From contig PKSY01000230.1 of the NCBI GenBank assembly GCA_002869405.1, forward strand, positions 1 through 37,166: a DNA stretch of 37,166 bases, in the 5' to 3' direction. The notes under the pieces were generated by a model. That model made no database searches, was not told where the DNA came from, and saw only the letters and a list, made by a program, of their open reading frames with translations. The DNA comes from Marinilabiliales bacterium. Its GTDB lineage: Bacteria; Bacteroidota; Bacteroidia; Bacteroidales; BM520. The position numbers and the translations under genes were made by a program. This document shows, piece after piece, positions 26,048 through 36,132 of this stretch (the first letter of the stretch is position 1; every line of letters starts with the position of its first letter).

Positions 26048-26461
26048 TTATCGGTTTTTTATAAGGTAAACTCTGTTTTTATCATCAACTCTTTCATATG
26101 TAAAGGAGTCCATAAGATTTTTCACAAGGTGAATTCCCAGACCACCAATTTGCTGCTCTTCGATAGGCTTTCCCAATGATTCGGGAGTACCTTTGGCAGT
26201 AGGATCAAAAGGTTCTCCGTCATCTTCAATGATAATTCTGATTTTTTCATCATCAGCATCAGCATGGATTTCTATGAAATGGTCATTACTGTCTTTAAAA
26301 CTGTAAAAAATAGTGTTGGTCACCAACTCTTCCAAAACGAGGTTAAGATTCATTACGACTTTCATGGAGAGGCCATAAAGATCACCCAACTCCTCGAGAA
26401 ACAGTGCAATACGTTCCAGTTCAGATACTTGACTTTTTATCCTAAGTTTATGGCCGGTCAT
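26048..26461 (-). CDS. RsbW/SpoIIAB-like serine kinase (HATPase_c)
   Basis: The start at 26461 gives 137 aa (MTGHKLRIKSQV); the frame also runs to an ATG at 26491, with no support for it. It is a GHKL-fold ATP-binding protein. The N-box Asn49 lies in LEELVTNTIFYSF, the G1 box is EDDGEPFDP (79-87) and the G2 box is GGLGIHLVKN (106-115). The family phosphorylates STAS proteins and sequesters a sigma factor or other partner. It is the first gene of the STAS/cyclase cassette. The target is not evident, because no sigma-B type factor is adjacent. Confidence 0.88.
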   Translation of the reverse strand: MTGHKLRIKSQVSELERIALFLEELGDLYGLSMKVVMNLNLVLEELVTNTIFYSFKDSNDHFIEIHADADDEKIRIIIEDDGEPFDPTAKGTPESLGKPIEEQQIGGLGIHLVKNLMDSFTYERVDDKNRVYLIKNR

Positions 26462-26466
26462 GATAA

Positions 26467-29321
<2,855 letters not shown>

Positions 29322-29338
29322 TGTAATCATATTTAGTG

Positions 29339-30382
29339 TTATAATTTTTCGATTTTTACATCACAATTTTTAGCTTCGAGAGTAAAAACTGCAGAAGGGT
29401 CTTTTTTATCCCAGAGTAACCCTGAATATATCTTCTTAAATGTATTTTCATCAGATTTTCCTATGTAATTCACATCATGACTGAAGTCGATATCAGTAAA
29501 CTCAGCATTCGCGAGGAATTTCCATGTTATCCCGGCAGTCAAACCACAGTATATTTCTGTAAATTTCCCTGTCAGATATATATCTGATACTGATGAACGG
29601 GTTCTTTCCAGGTCAAGTTCACCATAATTCAAATTACCGTTCAGCCTGTTGTTTAGCACTGTAATATCTATTTCCGAGAAATCGGATTCGATAATCAGCT
29701 CATCAACTTCACCAATTTCGATTTCATCATACCCTGTTTCAACATTCATCAAAGCAGCTTTTTCTATGGAGATGTCAGAGAAATCGCTGTCTACAGTTAT
29801 GATTTTTGCGGATTCAATCTCTAATTCGGAATATTCAATATCAATCAATCCAGCCTCAAAGTAGGCAATTTCACCCTCAGAGAAGGCAATATCGAGCTGA
29901 TTTTTATCATTCAGCAAGCGACCGATAGAAAACTCACCGTACTGAAGGTCAAGAATGAGGGCACCACCAAGGTCGGGAAGAAAAACATCTCCAAATCTAT
30001 TATTCAGATAGAAGGTCAGTGAGGCCGGAGCGTAAATTGTATAGTTTATGGCAAAGCTCTTTACTTTGGAATTATTGAATCTGAGGTGAGTCTCAGCACG
30101 AACTGCATCTTTATTTCCCTGCATTTCGATATCAACTTTTTCAAAAAACCTGTCCGCTTTATCTTTTCTGGCGGTTTCGCAAATCACAGTAACAGTAATT
30201 TTAACCTCATCCTTATCCCAGGTATTGAGCAGAATATCGCCATATCTGTTTTGAATAGTCAGAGAAGCATTTTTTGAAACTGAGAAAGACTCTTCGGATA
30301 CTTTTTCATATTCATCAGCAAAAGCTGAAAAGCCGCCGCCGACAAAGCATACAGCAATAATCAGAATAATAATTCTTTTCAT
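29339..30382 (-). CDS. DUF4097-like β-solenoid secreted protein
   Basis: 347 aa. The signal peptide MKRIIILIIAVCFVGGGFSA is cleaved near AFADEY. The mature part begins SFSVSKNASLTIQNRYGDILLNTW, the typical DUF4097/adhesin-like opening, and continues with short β-strand repeats rich in FSDI, YSEL, YDEI and FTEI turns (residues about 170-310), consistent with a right-handed β-helix. It precedes the DUF2807 gene and is probably cotranscribed with it. No catalytic residues are evident; a cell-envelope role is inferred. Confidence 0.8.
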   Translation of the reverse strand: MKRIIILIIAVCFVGGGFSAFADEYEKVSEESFSVSKNASLTIQNRYGDILLNTWDKDEVKITVTVICETARKDKADRFFEKVDIEMQGNKDAVRAETHLRFNNSKVKSFAINYTIYAPASLTFYLNNRFGDVFLPDLGGALILDLQYGEFSIGRLLNDKNQLDIAFSEGEIAYFEAGLIDIEYSELEIESAKIITVDSDFSDISIEKAALMNVETGYDEIEIGEVDELIIESDFSEIDITVLNNRLNGNLNYGELDLERTRSSVSDIYLTGKFTEIYCGLTAGITWKFLANAEFTDIDFSHDVNYIGKSDENTFKKIYSGLLWDKKDPSAVFTLEAKNCDVKIEKL

Positions 30383-30461
30383 AAGATTATGGAGTTAAAA
30401 TGTACAAACACAGCTATGACACAGAGAGGTATTGAAATGTTACAGACCTTTTAAAAAAGAT

Positions 30462-30469
30462 TACATTTG
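30462..30469 (+). promoter_or_regulatory. -7 element upstream of the EamA transporter
   Basis: TACATTTG matches TAnnTTTG and ends 18 nt before ATG 30488. It would place the transcript start downstream of the alternative in-frame ATG at 30467, supporting 30488. The -33 element is weak. Confidence 0.45.
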
Positions 30470-30487
30470 TGCACGCAAACAGCAGAT

Positions 30488-31387
30488 ATGAAATCAAAAA
30501 GTTGGGTATATATTCTGGTAATTCTCTCCATGGTTTTTTGGGGAATGACCTTTGTCTGGACGAAGATAGTACTTGATTACTGGGAGCCTGTGACGATAAT
30601 ACTATTTCGGCTAATCGTTTCATCCGCGATAATTTTCGGTTTTTTAAAACTTTTTGGAAGAGTTCAGAAAGTATCAAAAAAGGATTACGGGCTTTTTTTA
30701 TTATCTGCGGTATTTAATCCATTTATATACTTTATCGGGGAGAATTATGGCGTAAAGCACAGCAGTGCTACTGTGAGTGCAGTAATTATCGCTACGATTC
30801 CTGTATTTACAGCTATTGCGGCACGAACTATTTATAAAGAGCGTCTGTCGGTAATCAACATACTGGGAATGGTGCTGTCGCTGGCCGGAATTGTAGTGAT
30901 GCTAAACGGGCCGGAGTTTAATATACGTGCAAGTGGCAAAGGCCTTATCTGGCTCACCATGGCTGTGATAAGCGCTGTATTTTATGCTATTGTGCTTAAA
31001 AAGCTGGCAGTAAAATACTCCTCTGCAACAATAGTAGCGACACAAAATCTGATTGGAATATTCTTATTTCTGCCGTTGTTTTTTATATTTGATTTCCAAC
31101 AATTTACAGAAACAAAGATTACCGGAGAGCTTATTACAAATATCATTTTACTGGCGATTTTTGGCAGTTCACTGGCCTTTATATTTTTTACTATTGGAAC
31201 CAGAGAACTTGGAGTAAGCAGAACAAATCTGTTTAGCAATCTAATCCCGTTTTTTACGGCAGTTACGTCCTTTATTGTTTTAAAGGAGGAGTTTACGGCG
31301 ATGAAAATTGTTGGAATGGTAACGGTAATCGGAGGAGTGGTAATGTCGCAGATAAAACGTTCAAGGCTTACACCACCTGTGACCTAA
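30488..31387 (+). CDS. EamA/DMT-family transporter
   Basis: 299 aa from ATG 30488 (MKSKSWVYILVILSMVFWGM). It has about ten predicted transmembrane helices in two EamA repeats of five, the second starting around residue 150 (GLIWLTMAVISAVFYAIVLKKLA). Typical motifs include WGMTFVWTKIVL at the first helix, and ATIPVFTAIAARTIYKERLS and NLIPFFTAVTSFIVLKEEF at the ends of the two halves. The family exports metabolites such as amino acids or other small molecules; the substrate cannot be inferred. It is transcribed alone and divergently from the DUF4097-like gene. Confidence 0.9.
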   Translation: MKSKSWVYILVILSMVFWGMTFVWTKIVLDYWEPVTIILFRLIVSSAIIFGFLKLFGRVQKVSKKDYGLFLLSAVFNPFIYFIGENYGVKHSSATVSAVIIATIPVFTAIAARTIYKERLSVINILGMVLSLAGIVVMLNGPEFNIRASGKGLIWLTMAVISAVFYAIVLKKLAVKYSSATIVATQNLIGIFLFLPLFFIFDFQQFTETKITGELITNIILLAIFGSSLAFIFFTIGTRELGVSRTNLFSNLIPFFTAVTSFIVLKEEFTAMKIVGMVTVIGGVVMSQIKRSRLTPPVT

Positions 31388-31422
31388 GAAAAAACAGAGG
31401 TAAGTTTTTTTCCTGCATGCGG

Positions 31423-31434
31423 TGGAATATTCCA
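31423..31434. repeat. 12-bp palindrome upstream of tRNA-Met
   Basis: TGGAATATTCCA is self-complementary and lies just upstream of the tRNA promoter -7 element (31444-31451), near the expected -33 position. It may be a regulatory site or chance. Confidence 0.3.
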
Positions 31435-31443
31435 TTTTTTTTA

Positions 31444-31451
31444 TATTTTTG
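31444..31451 (+). promoter_or_regulatory. -7 element of the tRNA-Met promoter
   Basis: TATTTTTG matches TAnnTTTG and ends 15 nt before the tRNA 5' end. The -33 element is unclear. Confidence 0.45.
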
Positions 31452-31466
31452 CCGTCCGAAAGTGAT

Positions 31467-31540
31467 GGCGGGGTAGCTCAGTCGGTTAGAGCGTCGGATT
31501 CATAACCCGGAGGTCACGAGTTCAATTCTCGTCCCCGCTA
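31467..31540 (+). tRNA. tRNA-Met (CAT anticodon), elongator type
   Basis: The cloverleaf folds by hand. Acceptor GGCGGGG pairs with CCCCGCT (G-U at pair 1-72). The D stem is GCTC/GAGC. The anticodon loop is TTCATAA with anticodon CAT at 31501-31503. The T stem is ACGAG/CTCGT with loop TTCAATT, and the discriminator is A. The CCA end is not encoded. The closing anticodon pair is A-C, not the G-C run expected of an initiator, so I read it as an elongator. tRNA-Ile2 (CAT with lysidine) cannot be fully excluded. Confidence 0.93.
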
Positions 31541-31545
31541 CAAGT

Positions 31546-31575
31546 AAAGGTTGTCAGGTTTGGCAGCCTTTTTTT
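31546..31575 (+). terminator. Terminator after tRNA-Met
   Basis: AAGGTTGTC and GGCAGCCTT pair with two wobbles around a short loop, followed by a T7 tract ending at 31575. It sits just after the tRNA 3' end. Confidence 0.65.
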
Positions 31576-31622
31576 GTTGTCGTTATTGGGGTCAAGGGAA
31601 AAAGTTGAGTCATATAATATAG

Positions 31623-31642
31623 ATACGCACGGCCGTGCGTAT
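31623..31642. repeat. 20-bp perfect palindrome (ATACGCACGG/CCGTGCGTAT)
   Basis: The two 10-base halves are exact reverse complements with no spacer. It lies in non-coding DNA about 50 bp beyond the tRNA terminator. GC-rich ACGCACGGCCGTGCGT cores of this kind recur as REP-like elements in Bacteroidota intergenic DNA, to my recollection; a protein operator is the alternative. Confidence 0.6.
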
Positions 31643-31934
31643 TTACTAAGGAAATAAAAAAAATTACACAGAGTTTTTTTTATTGTCCTTGATTAAATCG
31701 CATTTAAATCTTCAAGCAATCTCTTCTAATTATCAATTGATTTTAGAGTTATTCGCAGAGGGGCCCGGAAACTTCCGGGATTCCTGCTTCGCAGAAAAGA
31801 GGTCCCGGTAAAATCATATGGGAATAAAATTTCAGAGGTTGTAGATGCTTTGCGTAGTTCTTCGCGTCATAGCGCCTTTGCGGTTAAGAGATAAATGTGC
31901 CTTCGGCTCCGCTCAGGCACCGGCCATGTACCCC

Positions 31935-32074
31935 GAGACGCGATGAATCGCCGTCTCTCCAGACATCAGACCCAATCCGACGGTTGGCGAGCGGAGCCGA
32001 TGGTGGGCGAGCGGAGCCGAGCCCACATCCCACTCCCGCCGGGACGCGAAGACCCGACGTCTCTCCAATCACCA
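31935..32074. repeat. Degenerate direct/inverted repeats
   Basis: Two copies of a unit (31935-31968 and 32041-32074) share GACGCGA, CGTCTCTCCA and an A/C-rich end. The first folds into an almost perfect hairpin, GAGACGCGAT-GA-ATCGC(C)GTCTC. Between them GGCGAGCGGAGCCGA is repeated at 31986-32000 and 32006-32020 with a 20-bp period. Confidence 0.55.
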
Positions 32075-32093
32075 ACGTTGAAAAAATCGATAT

Positions 32094-32270
32094 TTATTTC
32101 TTTTTGATCTCCGTGATTCGCGAGTTCAGGTCATCGAGCTTTTCAAGGACAATTCTCAGTGTTTCATTGTCATTATCCGTTGCTGCACCGCGTTCTGCCT
32201 TTCCTTCGAGTTCGATTTTTTTCATCGTGAGCTCGTAGCGTTGCTTAATGAATTTATCCAGCTTTTTCAT
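32094..32270 (-). CDS. Small coiled-coil protein (58 aa)
   Basis: A 58-codon frame starts at ATG 32270 (MKKLDKFIKQRYELTMKKIE) and stops at TAA 32096-32094. It is highly charged and helical, with leucines and isoleucines spaced to form a coiled coil (ETLRIVLEKLDDLNSRITEIKKK), and Lys/Glu-rich with no signal peptide. The composition is unlike the GC-rich debris beside it and is typical of real coding sequence. It is divergently oriented to cysH with a 76-bp gap. I do not recognise the family. Its length is below common ORF cut-offs, so it could be missed in annotation. Confidence 0.6.
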   Translation of the reverse strand: MKKLDKFIKQRYELTMKKIELEGKAERGAATDNDNETLRIVLEKLDDLNSRITEIKKK

Positions 32271-32346
32271 CGTTTGGTTTTTTGTAAAGATAGTGAAAAG
32301 GGCGAATAGCAGGATTTCTTTATCTTAGCGGCCATAAACGACTATT

Positions 32347-33051
32347 ATGAGCAAAACAAAGGCAGAAGAACTGAATAAAATACTTAGCGGTAAAACTGCT
32401 GAGGAGATTCTGAGCTTTTTAGCAGAAGAATTTAATGATAGAGTAGCTCTCTCTTCCAGTCTTGGAGCCGAAGACCAGGTACTGACAGATATGCTGGTAA
32501 AGCAGAAACTGTCTACTCCGGTTTTCACGCTTGATACCGGAAGATTATTCCCTGAAACTTACGATTTACTTGACAGGACCTGTCAGAAATATGATATAAA
32601 AATTGCCACCTATTTTCCTGACTATAAATCCGTTGAGGAGATGGTTAATGAAAAGGGGATTAATCTTTTTTACAAAAGTGTGGAAAACCGGAAGCTCTGC
32701 TGTCATATCAGAAAGATAGAACCCTTAAAGCGCGCTTTTAAAGGTCTTGATGCCTGGATTTGCGGTTTACGCAGAAGCCAGTCGGTTACACGTGCAGATA
32801 TGCAGACTGTGGAGTGGGATGAGGGAAATAACCTCATAAAGATCAACCCATTGATAGATTGGTCAGAGAATGAGATTTGGGAATATGTTGACAGAAACAA
32901 TGTTCCTGTAAACCCGCTTCATAAAAAGGGATACCCGAGTATTGGTTGTCAGCCCTGTACAAGGGCAATTTTCCCGGGAGAAGACATTCGTGCCGGACGC
33001 TGGTGGTGGGAAAACCCCGATACGAGAGAGTGCGGACTGCATAAAAAGTAA
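32347..33051 (+). CDS. cysH: Phosphoadenylyl/adenylyl-sulfate reductase (APS-type CysH)
   Basis: 234 aa. It reduces adenylyl sulfate to sulfite in sulfate assimilation. The ATP-PPase-like fold shows ALSSSLGAEDQV (residues 34-45) and FTLDTGRLFPETY (60-72). The cluster cysteines Cys118-Cys119 (KLCCHIRK) and Cys201-x2-Cys204 (GCQPCTR) indicate a [4Fe-4S] enzyme, hence APS preference over PAPS. The catalytic Cys229 lies in the C-terminal ECGLHKK. The start is 6 nt after a TAAACG stretch, with a weak -7-like TATCTTAG upstream. No cysD/N or sulfite reductase is in the window. Confidence 0.93.
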   Translation: MSKTKAEELNKILSGKTAEEILSFLAEEFNDRVALSSSLGAEDQVLTDMLVKQKLSTPVFTLDTGRLFPETYDLLDRTCQKYDIKIATYFPDYKSVEEMVNEKGINLFYKSVENRKLCCHIRKIEPLKRAFKGLDAWICGLRRSQSVTRADMQTVEWDEGNNLIKINPLIDWSENEIWEYVDRNNVPVNPLHKKGYPSIGCQPCTRAIFPGEDIRAGRWWWENPDTRECGLHKK

Positions 33052-33256
33052 GCAGAATACAATCGTTTGCATTTTTACCACTGCAATCATAATTTTTTGT
33101 TTTTCAAATAATTAAGACAATATTTCCACAAACAAAGGAAATAAAGCATCCATACACTTTTAACAATTATTTCATAATAAAACACAATCCATTATCATTC
33201 CTATGTGTTTCTTTGTCTTCGTTTTGTGAAAATTATCAATAAAAACATCTACGATT
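33052..33256. other. AT-rich gap between cysH and the CBM48 gene
   Basis: The gap holds a weak stem-loop (TTGCA/TGCAA, about 33067-33085) followed by TTTTTTG, a possible cysH terminator. Nothing else is supported. A TTTG/TTTTG-rich stretch at about 33207-33228 may hold the promoter of the next gene. Confidence 0.4.
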
Positions 33257-33565
33257 ATGAGTACAACAAAACAATATTTAAAGGGAAACACCTCATGCAA
33301 AGTGCGGTTTAAAGTCACTGGTTCAATGGTTGATGATGCTGCCACATGCAGTATTGTTGGTGATTTCAATAACTGGGATGCAGAAGCAAACCCCATGAAA
33401 AAGCTGAAAGACGGATCTTTCTCAGCAGCACTAAATCTTGATGCTCCGGCAACATATCAATTCAGATATCTTGTTAATGGAAATCAGTGGATTACCGATG
33501 CAGAAGCTGACGGAGTAGCAGAAGGACCATATCCTGATGCTCAGAATGCGGTTATAAAGCTGTAA
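33257..33565 (+). CDS. Stand-alone CBM48 / isoamylase early-set domain protein
   Basis: 102 aa, almost only the glycogen-binding domain. The block CSIVGDFNNWDAEANPMKKLKDGSFSAALNL, then YQFRYLVNGNQWITDAEADG, matches CBM48/AMPK-β glycogen-binding motifs (GDFNNW and the Tyr-x-Phe-x-Tyr strand). It has no catalytic domain and no signal peptide, so it is probably cytoplasmic. It may bind glycogen or another α-glucan, or regulate an enzyme acting on it. It ends where the opposite-strand permease gene ends (33565/33566). Confidence 0.85.
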   Translation: MSTTKQYLKGNTSCKVRFKVTGSMVDDAATCSIVGDFNNWDAEANPMKKLKDGSFSAALNLDAPATYQFRYLVNGNQWITDAEADGVAEGPYPDAQNAVIKL

Positions 33566-34792
33566 CTATTGCATCCGGATACTTTTAACCGGATCGATGC
33601 GCCCGATAATCCTTGAGGGGAAAATCAGCATAAAAGCACATACGATTACTGTTCCTGCATTGATTAATAATATATGCCATATATTGAGATCAACAGGAAC
33701 AGTACTCACATAATATGATTCCTTTGGCAGCCTGATCAGCCCGGTCTGTTGCTGAATACCTGCCAGAGTGAGTGCAATAATATTTCCCCATAAAAGACCT
33801 TTTCCAATAATTCTCATGGCATTGTATATAAAAATCCGGGAGATGCTTTTCCCCCGGGCACCAATAGCTTTAAAGATGCCTATCATTGCTGTTCTTTCAA
33901 GGATAATAATTAACAGTGTGGCAATCATTGTAATCCCTGCAACCAGCACCATTAAAACCATAATTACTACCACATTGGTATCCTGAAGGGCAAGCCAGTC
34001 AAACATTTGAGGATACAGATCCTTAATAGTTCTTGCATCAAGACTGTAAGGCAGCACACTATAGATTTGTGCATTTACTTTTTCTAAATCCGAAAAATCG
34101 TCAACAAAGACCTCCACACCTGCGATCTGGTCATCATTCCAGTTATTTAGTTTTTGAATATGGCGGATATCGCATAGGGCAAAAAGTTCATCAAACTCCG
34201 CAAGGCCGGTTTCATAAACACCACCAACGGTAAACCTCCTGCCTCTTGTTGAAGCATTATTATTCACAAACCAAACGGAAACCCTGTCGCCGGTATGTAA
34301 TTGAAGTTTATCAGAAAGCGTTTTGGAAATAAGAATTTCATCTGCTTTTGAAGCCGTATCCGAGACACGAAAAGCGGAACCTTCAACAATTTGTTCTTCA
34401 AACCAGGGCCAGGAGAAATCACTGCCAACTCCTTTCAGTACGACGCCTTCAATCTGGTCATTGTTTTTAACAATTCCGGCCTTGGTAGCATAAATCTGGG
34501 CATGGCGTACACCTTCAGTTTGCTGAATCTGATAAAGCCAGTTTTCATATGTGTCGACGGGTTGCTGCTCCCAGGAGTCATTTCCGGAGAAAGGAGATAT
34601 GCGGATATGACCTGCAAAACCTGCAATTTTATCTCTTATAGCACCCTGAAAACCAACAAGAATGGCATCAGAAAGAATCATCATGGTAACGCCAAGCGCA
34701 ACACTAATGATGGCAATATGGATAAATGAGCCGCTAAAAGCACCGGTTTTCCCGGAGTGCATTCTTCCTGCTACAAAGAGTTCAAAATTCAT
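33566..34792 (-). CDS. FtsX/LolC-E-like ABC transporter permease
   Basis: 408 aa. One transmembrane helix near the N-terminus (residues about 23-48: GSFIHIAIISVALGVTMMIL) is followed by a periplasmic MacB-PCD domain of about 220 residues and then three C-terminal helices (VVIMVLMVLVAGITMIATLLIIIL, a GLLWGNIIALTL helix, and ILLINAGTVIVCAFMLIF). The FtsX fold with ERTAMIGIFKAIGARGKSI and the ending FPSRIIGRIDPVKSIRM fit LolC/LolE lipoprotein-release permeases. The ATPase (LolD) is not in the window. The first 25 residues (MNFELFVAGRMHSGKTGAFSGS) resemble LolE-type starts in Bacteroidota. Lipoprotein export is likely but not proven. Confidence 0.85.
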   Translation of the reverse strand: MNFELFVAGRMHSGKTGAFSGSFIHIAIISVALGVTMMILSDAILVGFQGAIRDKIAGFAGHIRISPFSGNDSWEQQPVDTYENWLYQIQQTEGVRHAQIYATKAGIVKNNDQIEGVVLKGVGSDFSWPWFEEQIVEGSAFRVSDTASKADEILISKTLSDKLQLHTGDRVSVWFVNNNASTRGRRFTVGGVYETGLAEFDELFALCDIRHIQKLNNWNDDQIAGVEVFVDDFSDLEKVNAQIYSVLPYSLDARTIKDLYPQMFDWLALQDTNVVVIMVLMVLVAGITMIATLLIIILERTAMIGIFKAIGARGKSISRIFIYNAMRIIGKGLLWGNIIALTLAGIQQQTGLIRLPKESYYVSTVPVDLNIWHILLINAGTVIVCAFMLIFPSRIIGRIDPVKSIRMQ

Positions 34793-34875
34793 AATTCTGA
34801 AGATATCGGGTAAAGGTACTCAGATTTTGAATTACGCTGCAAATAGACGATATTTGTTTTCCTGAATACTACACT

Positions 34876-36048
34876 ATGAAACGAATAATTCCCCTTTTTC
34901 TTATGCTTCTGCTGGCAGGCATGAACAGCAGTTGTCAGCGCCCGGGAGACAAAAACTATCTTATTGTTGGTGCAGAACGTTTTCAGGAATATCTGCCGTA
35001 TCTTACCAACAAGCGGGTTGCAATTGTGGCAAATCCCACAAGCATAGCTTATAATCAGCATGTTGTGGATACACTTTACAGCCTGGGCGTAAATTTCAGG
35101 GTAATCTTCTGTCCGGAGCACGGATTTCGGGGAGAGGCCGAGGCCGGAGCCGGAGTTAGTGACGGTAAAGATGTAAAGACGGGAATTCCAATTATTTCCC
35201 TTTACGGGAAGCAGAAAAAACCTTCCGCAGAAATGCTTCAGAATATCGATGTGGTGCTCTTTGATATTCAGGATGTGGGAGCCCGCTTTTATACCTATAT
35301 CAGCACAATGAGCTATGTGCTTGATGCCTGTGCGGAGTATAACATTCCAATGATTGTGCTGGATCGCCCCAACCCCAATGGATATTATGTTGACGGACCT
35401 GTATTGAAGGAAAAATTCTCCTCGTTTGTGGGGTTGCATCCAGTGCCTGTGTTACATGGACTTACGGTTGGAGAATATGCGAAGATGGTGGCAGGAGAAG
35501 GATGGTTGGAAAGCAAAAACACTCCGGATCTGAAAGTCATAAAATGTAAGAATTATAACCATGAGACACGATATTCATTGCCGGTGAAGCCCTCCCCTAA
35601 CCTACCTGATATGAACAGCATATATCTGTATCCAAGTCTTTGCTTTTTTGAAGGTACGACAGTAAGTATTGGCCGTGGTACAACAAAGCCTTTCAGTCAG
35701 TACGGTCACCCTGACTTTGAAGATACCGGGTACACCTTTACCCCTGTATCCATTCCCGGGGCCAGCAAATACCCAAAGCATGAAAACGAAGTATGCAACG
35801 GGTATCTGTTAGTGGAAGATGCAGCACGACTGAAGGAAGAAGGGAAACTGGAGCTCAGCTACCTTCTCAATGCTTACAGGCAGATTGGCAGTGACGAGTT
35901 TTTTAATGCTTTTTTTGAGAAACTTGTGGGTAATGATGAACTCAGGGAGCAGTTAAAGCAAGGGTTGAGTGAAGAGGAGATTCGGGATAGCTGGAAAAAA
36001 GACCTTGATGAATACAAGCGCATGCGGGAGAAGTATTTGCTGTATTAG
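34876..36048 (+). CDS. namZ: Exo-β-N-acetylmuramidase NamZ-like lipoprotein (DUF1343)
   Basis: 390 aa. The N-terminus MKRIIPLFLMLLLAGMNSSC is a lipoprotein signal with Cys20 as the lipidation site. The body is the DUF1343/GH171 family: NKRVAIVANPTS, ICPEHGFRGEAEAG-like CPEHGFRGEAEAG, SLYGKQKKPS, DIQDVGARFYTYISTM, LDRPNPNGYYVDGP, PSPNLPDM and FEGTTVSIGRGT. Members remove terminal MurNAc from peptidoglycan fragments for recycling. It is divergent from the permease with an 83-bp gap. The acidic residue in PEHG is a plausible catalytic Glu, but assignment needs comparison with characterised NamZ. Confidence 0.9.
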   Translation: MKRIIPLFLMLLLAGMNSSCQRPGDKNYLIVGAERFQEYLPYLTNKRVAIVANPTSIAYNQHVVDTLYSLGVNFRVIFCPEHGFRGEAEAGAGVSDGKDVKTGIPIISLYGKQKKPSAEMLQNIDVVLFDIQDVGARFYTYISTMSYVLDACAEYNIPMIVLDRPNPNGYYVDGPVLKEKFSSFVGLHPVPVLHGLTVGEYAKMVAGEGWLESKNTPDLKVIKCKNYNHETRYSLPVKPSPNLPDMNSIYLYPSLCFFEGTTVSIGRGTTKPFSQYGHPDFEDTGYTFTPVSIPGASKYPKHENEVCNGYLLVEDAARLKEEGKLELSYLLNAYRQIGSDEFFNAFFEKLVGNDELREQLKQGLSEEEIRDSWKKDLDEYKRMREKYLLY

Positions 36049-36074
36049 TCCTCATGAGGTCGATTTCCCGGCAT

Positions 36075-36104
36075 AAAAAAGAGGCAGACTTATTTGCCTG
36101 CCTC
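36075..36104 (-). terminator. Terminator of the aminotransferase gene
   Basis: GAGGCAG and CTGCCTC form a 7-bp stem with a 10-nt loop. On the minus strand it runs directly into T6 (36080-36075). It follows the aminotransferase stop (36133) and probably also limits read-through from namZ. Confidence 0.75.
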
Positions 36105-36132
36105 AACTTTATTTATCATTAAAAACGATCTT

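Larger units (their letters stand above)
31541..32093. other. Non-coding repeat-rich region
   Basis: About 550 bp without a supported gene. It contains, in order: a terminator; a 20-bp perfect palindrome; hairpins at 31764-31779 (CCCGGAA/TTCCGGG) and 31897-31920 (GTGCCT/AGGCAC); a hairpin at 31935-31957; two imperfect copies of a 34-bp unit (31935-31968 and 32041-32074); and GAGCGGAGCCGA three times, one inverted. The half from about 31860 is GC-richer than its neighbours. Text such as GCGCCTTTGCGGTTAA resembles intergenic filler repeats seen in Bacteroidota genomes. It looks like REP/MITE-type debris, not genes. Confidence 0.6.

Noticed and set aside
31467-31540. Initiator tRNA-fMet
   Set aside because: The 1-72 pair is G-U, not a mismatch, and the three G-C pairs at the base of the anticodon loop are incomplete (A-C closing pair). 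Elongator fits better.
31884-32238. ORFs in the GC-rich stretch (for example 31897-32238 plus, 31884-32075 minus)
   Set aside because: They span hairpins and repeats with Arg/Pro/Ser-rich, non-protein-like products. The minus-strand 58-aa frame at 32094-32270 explains the right-hand part better.
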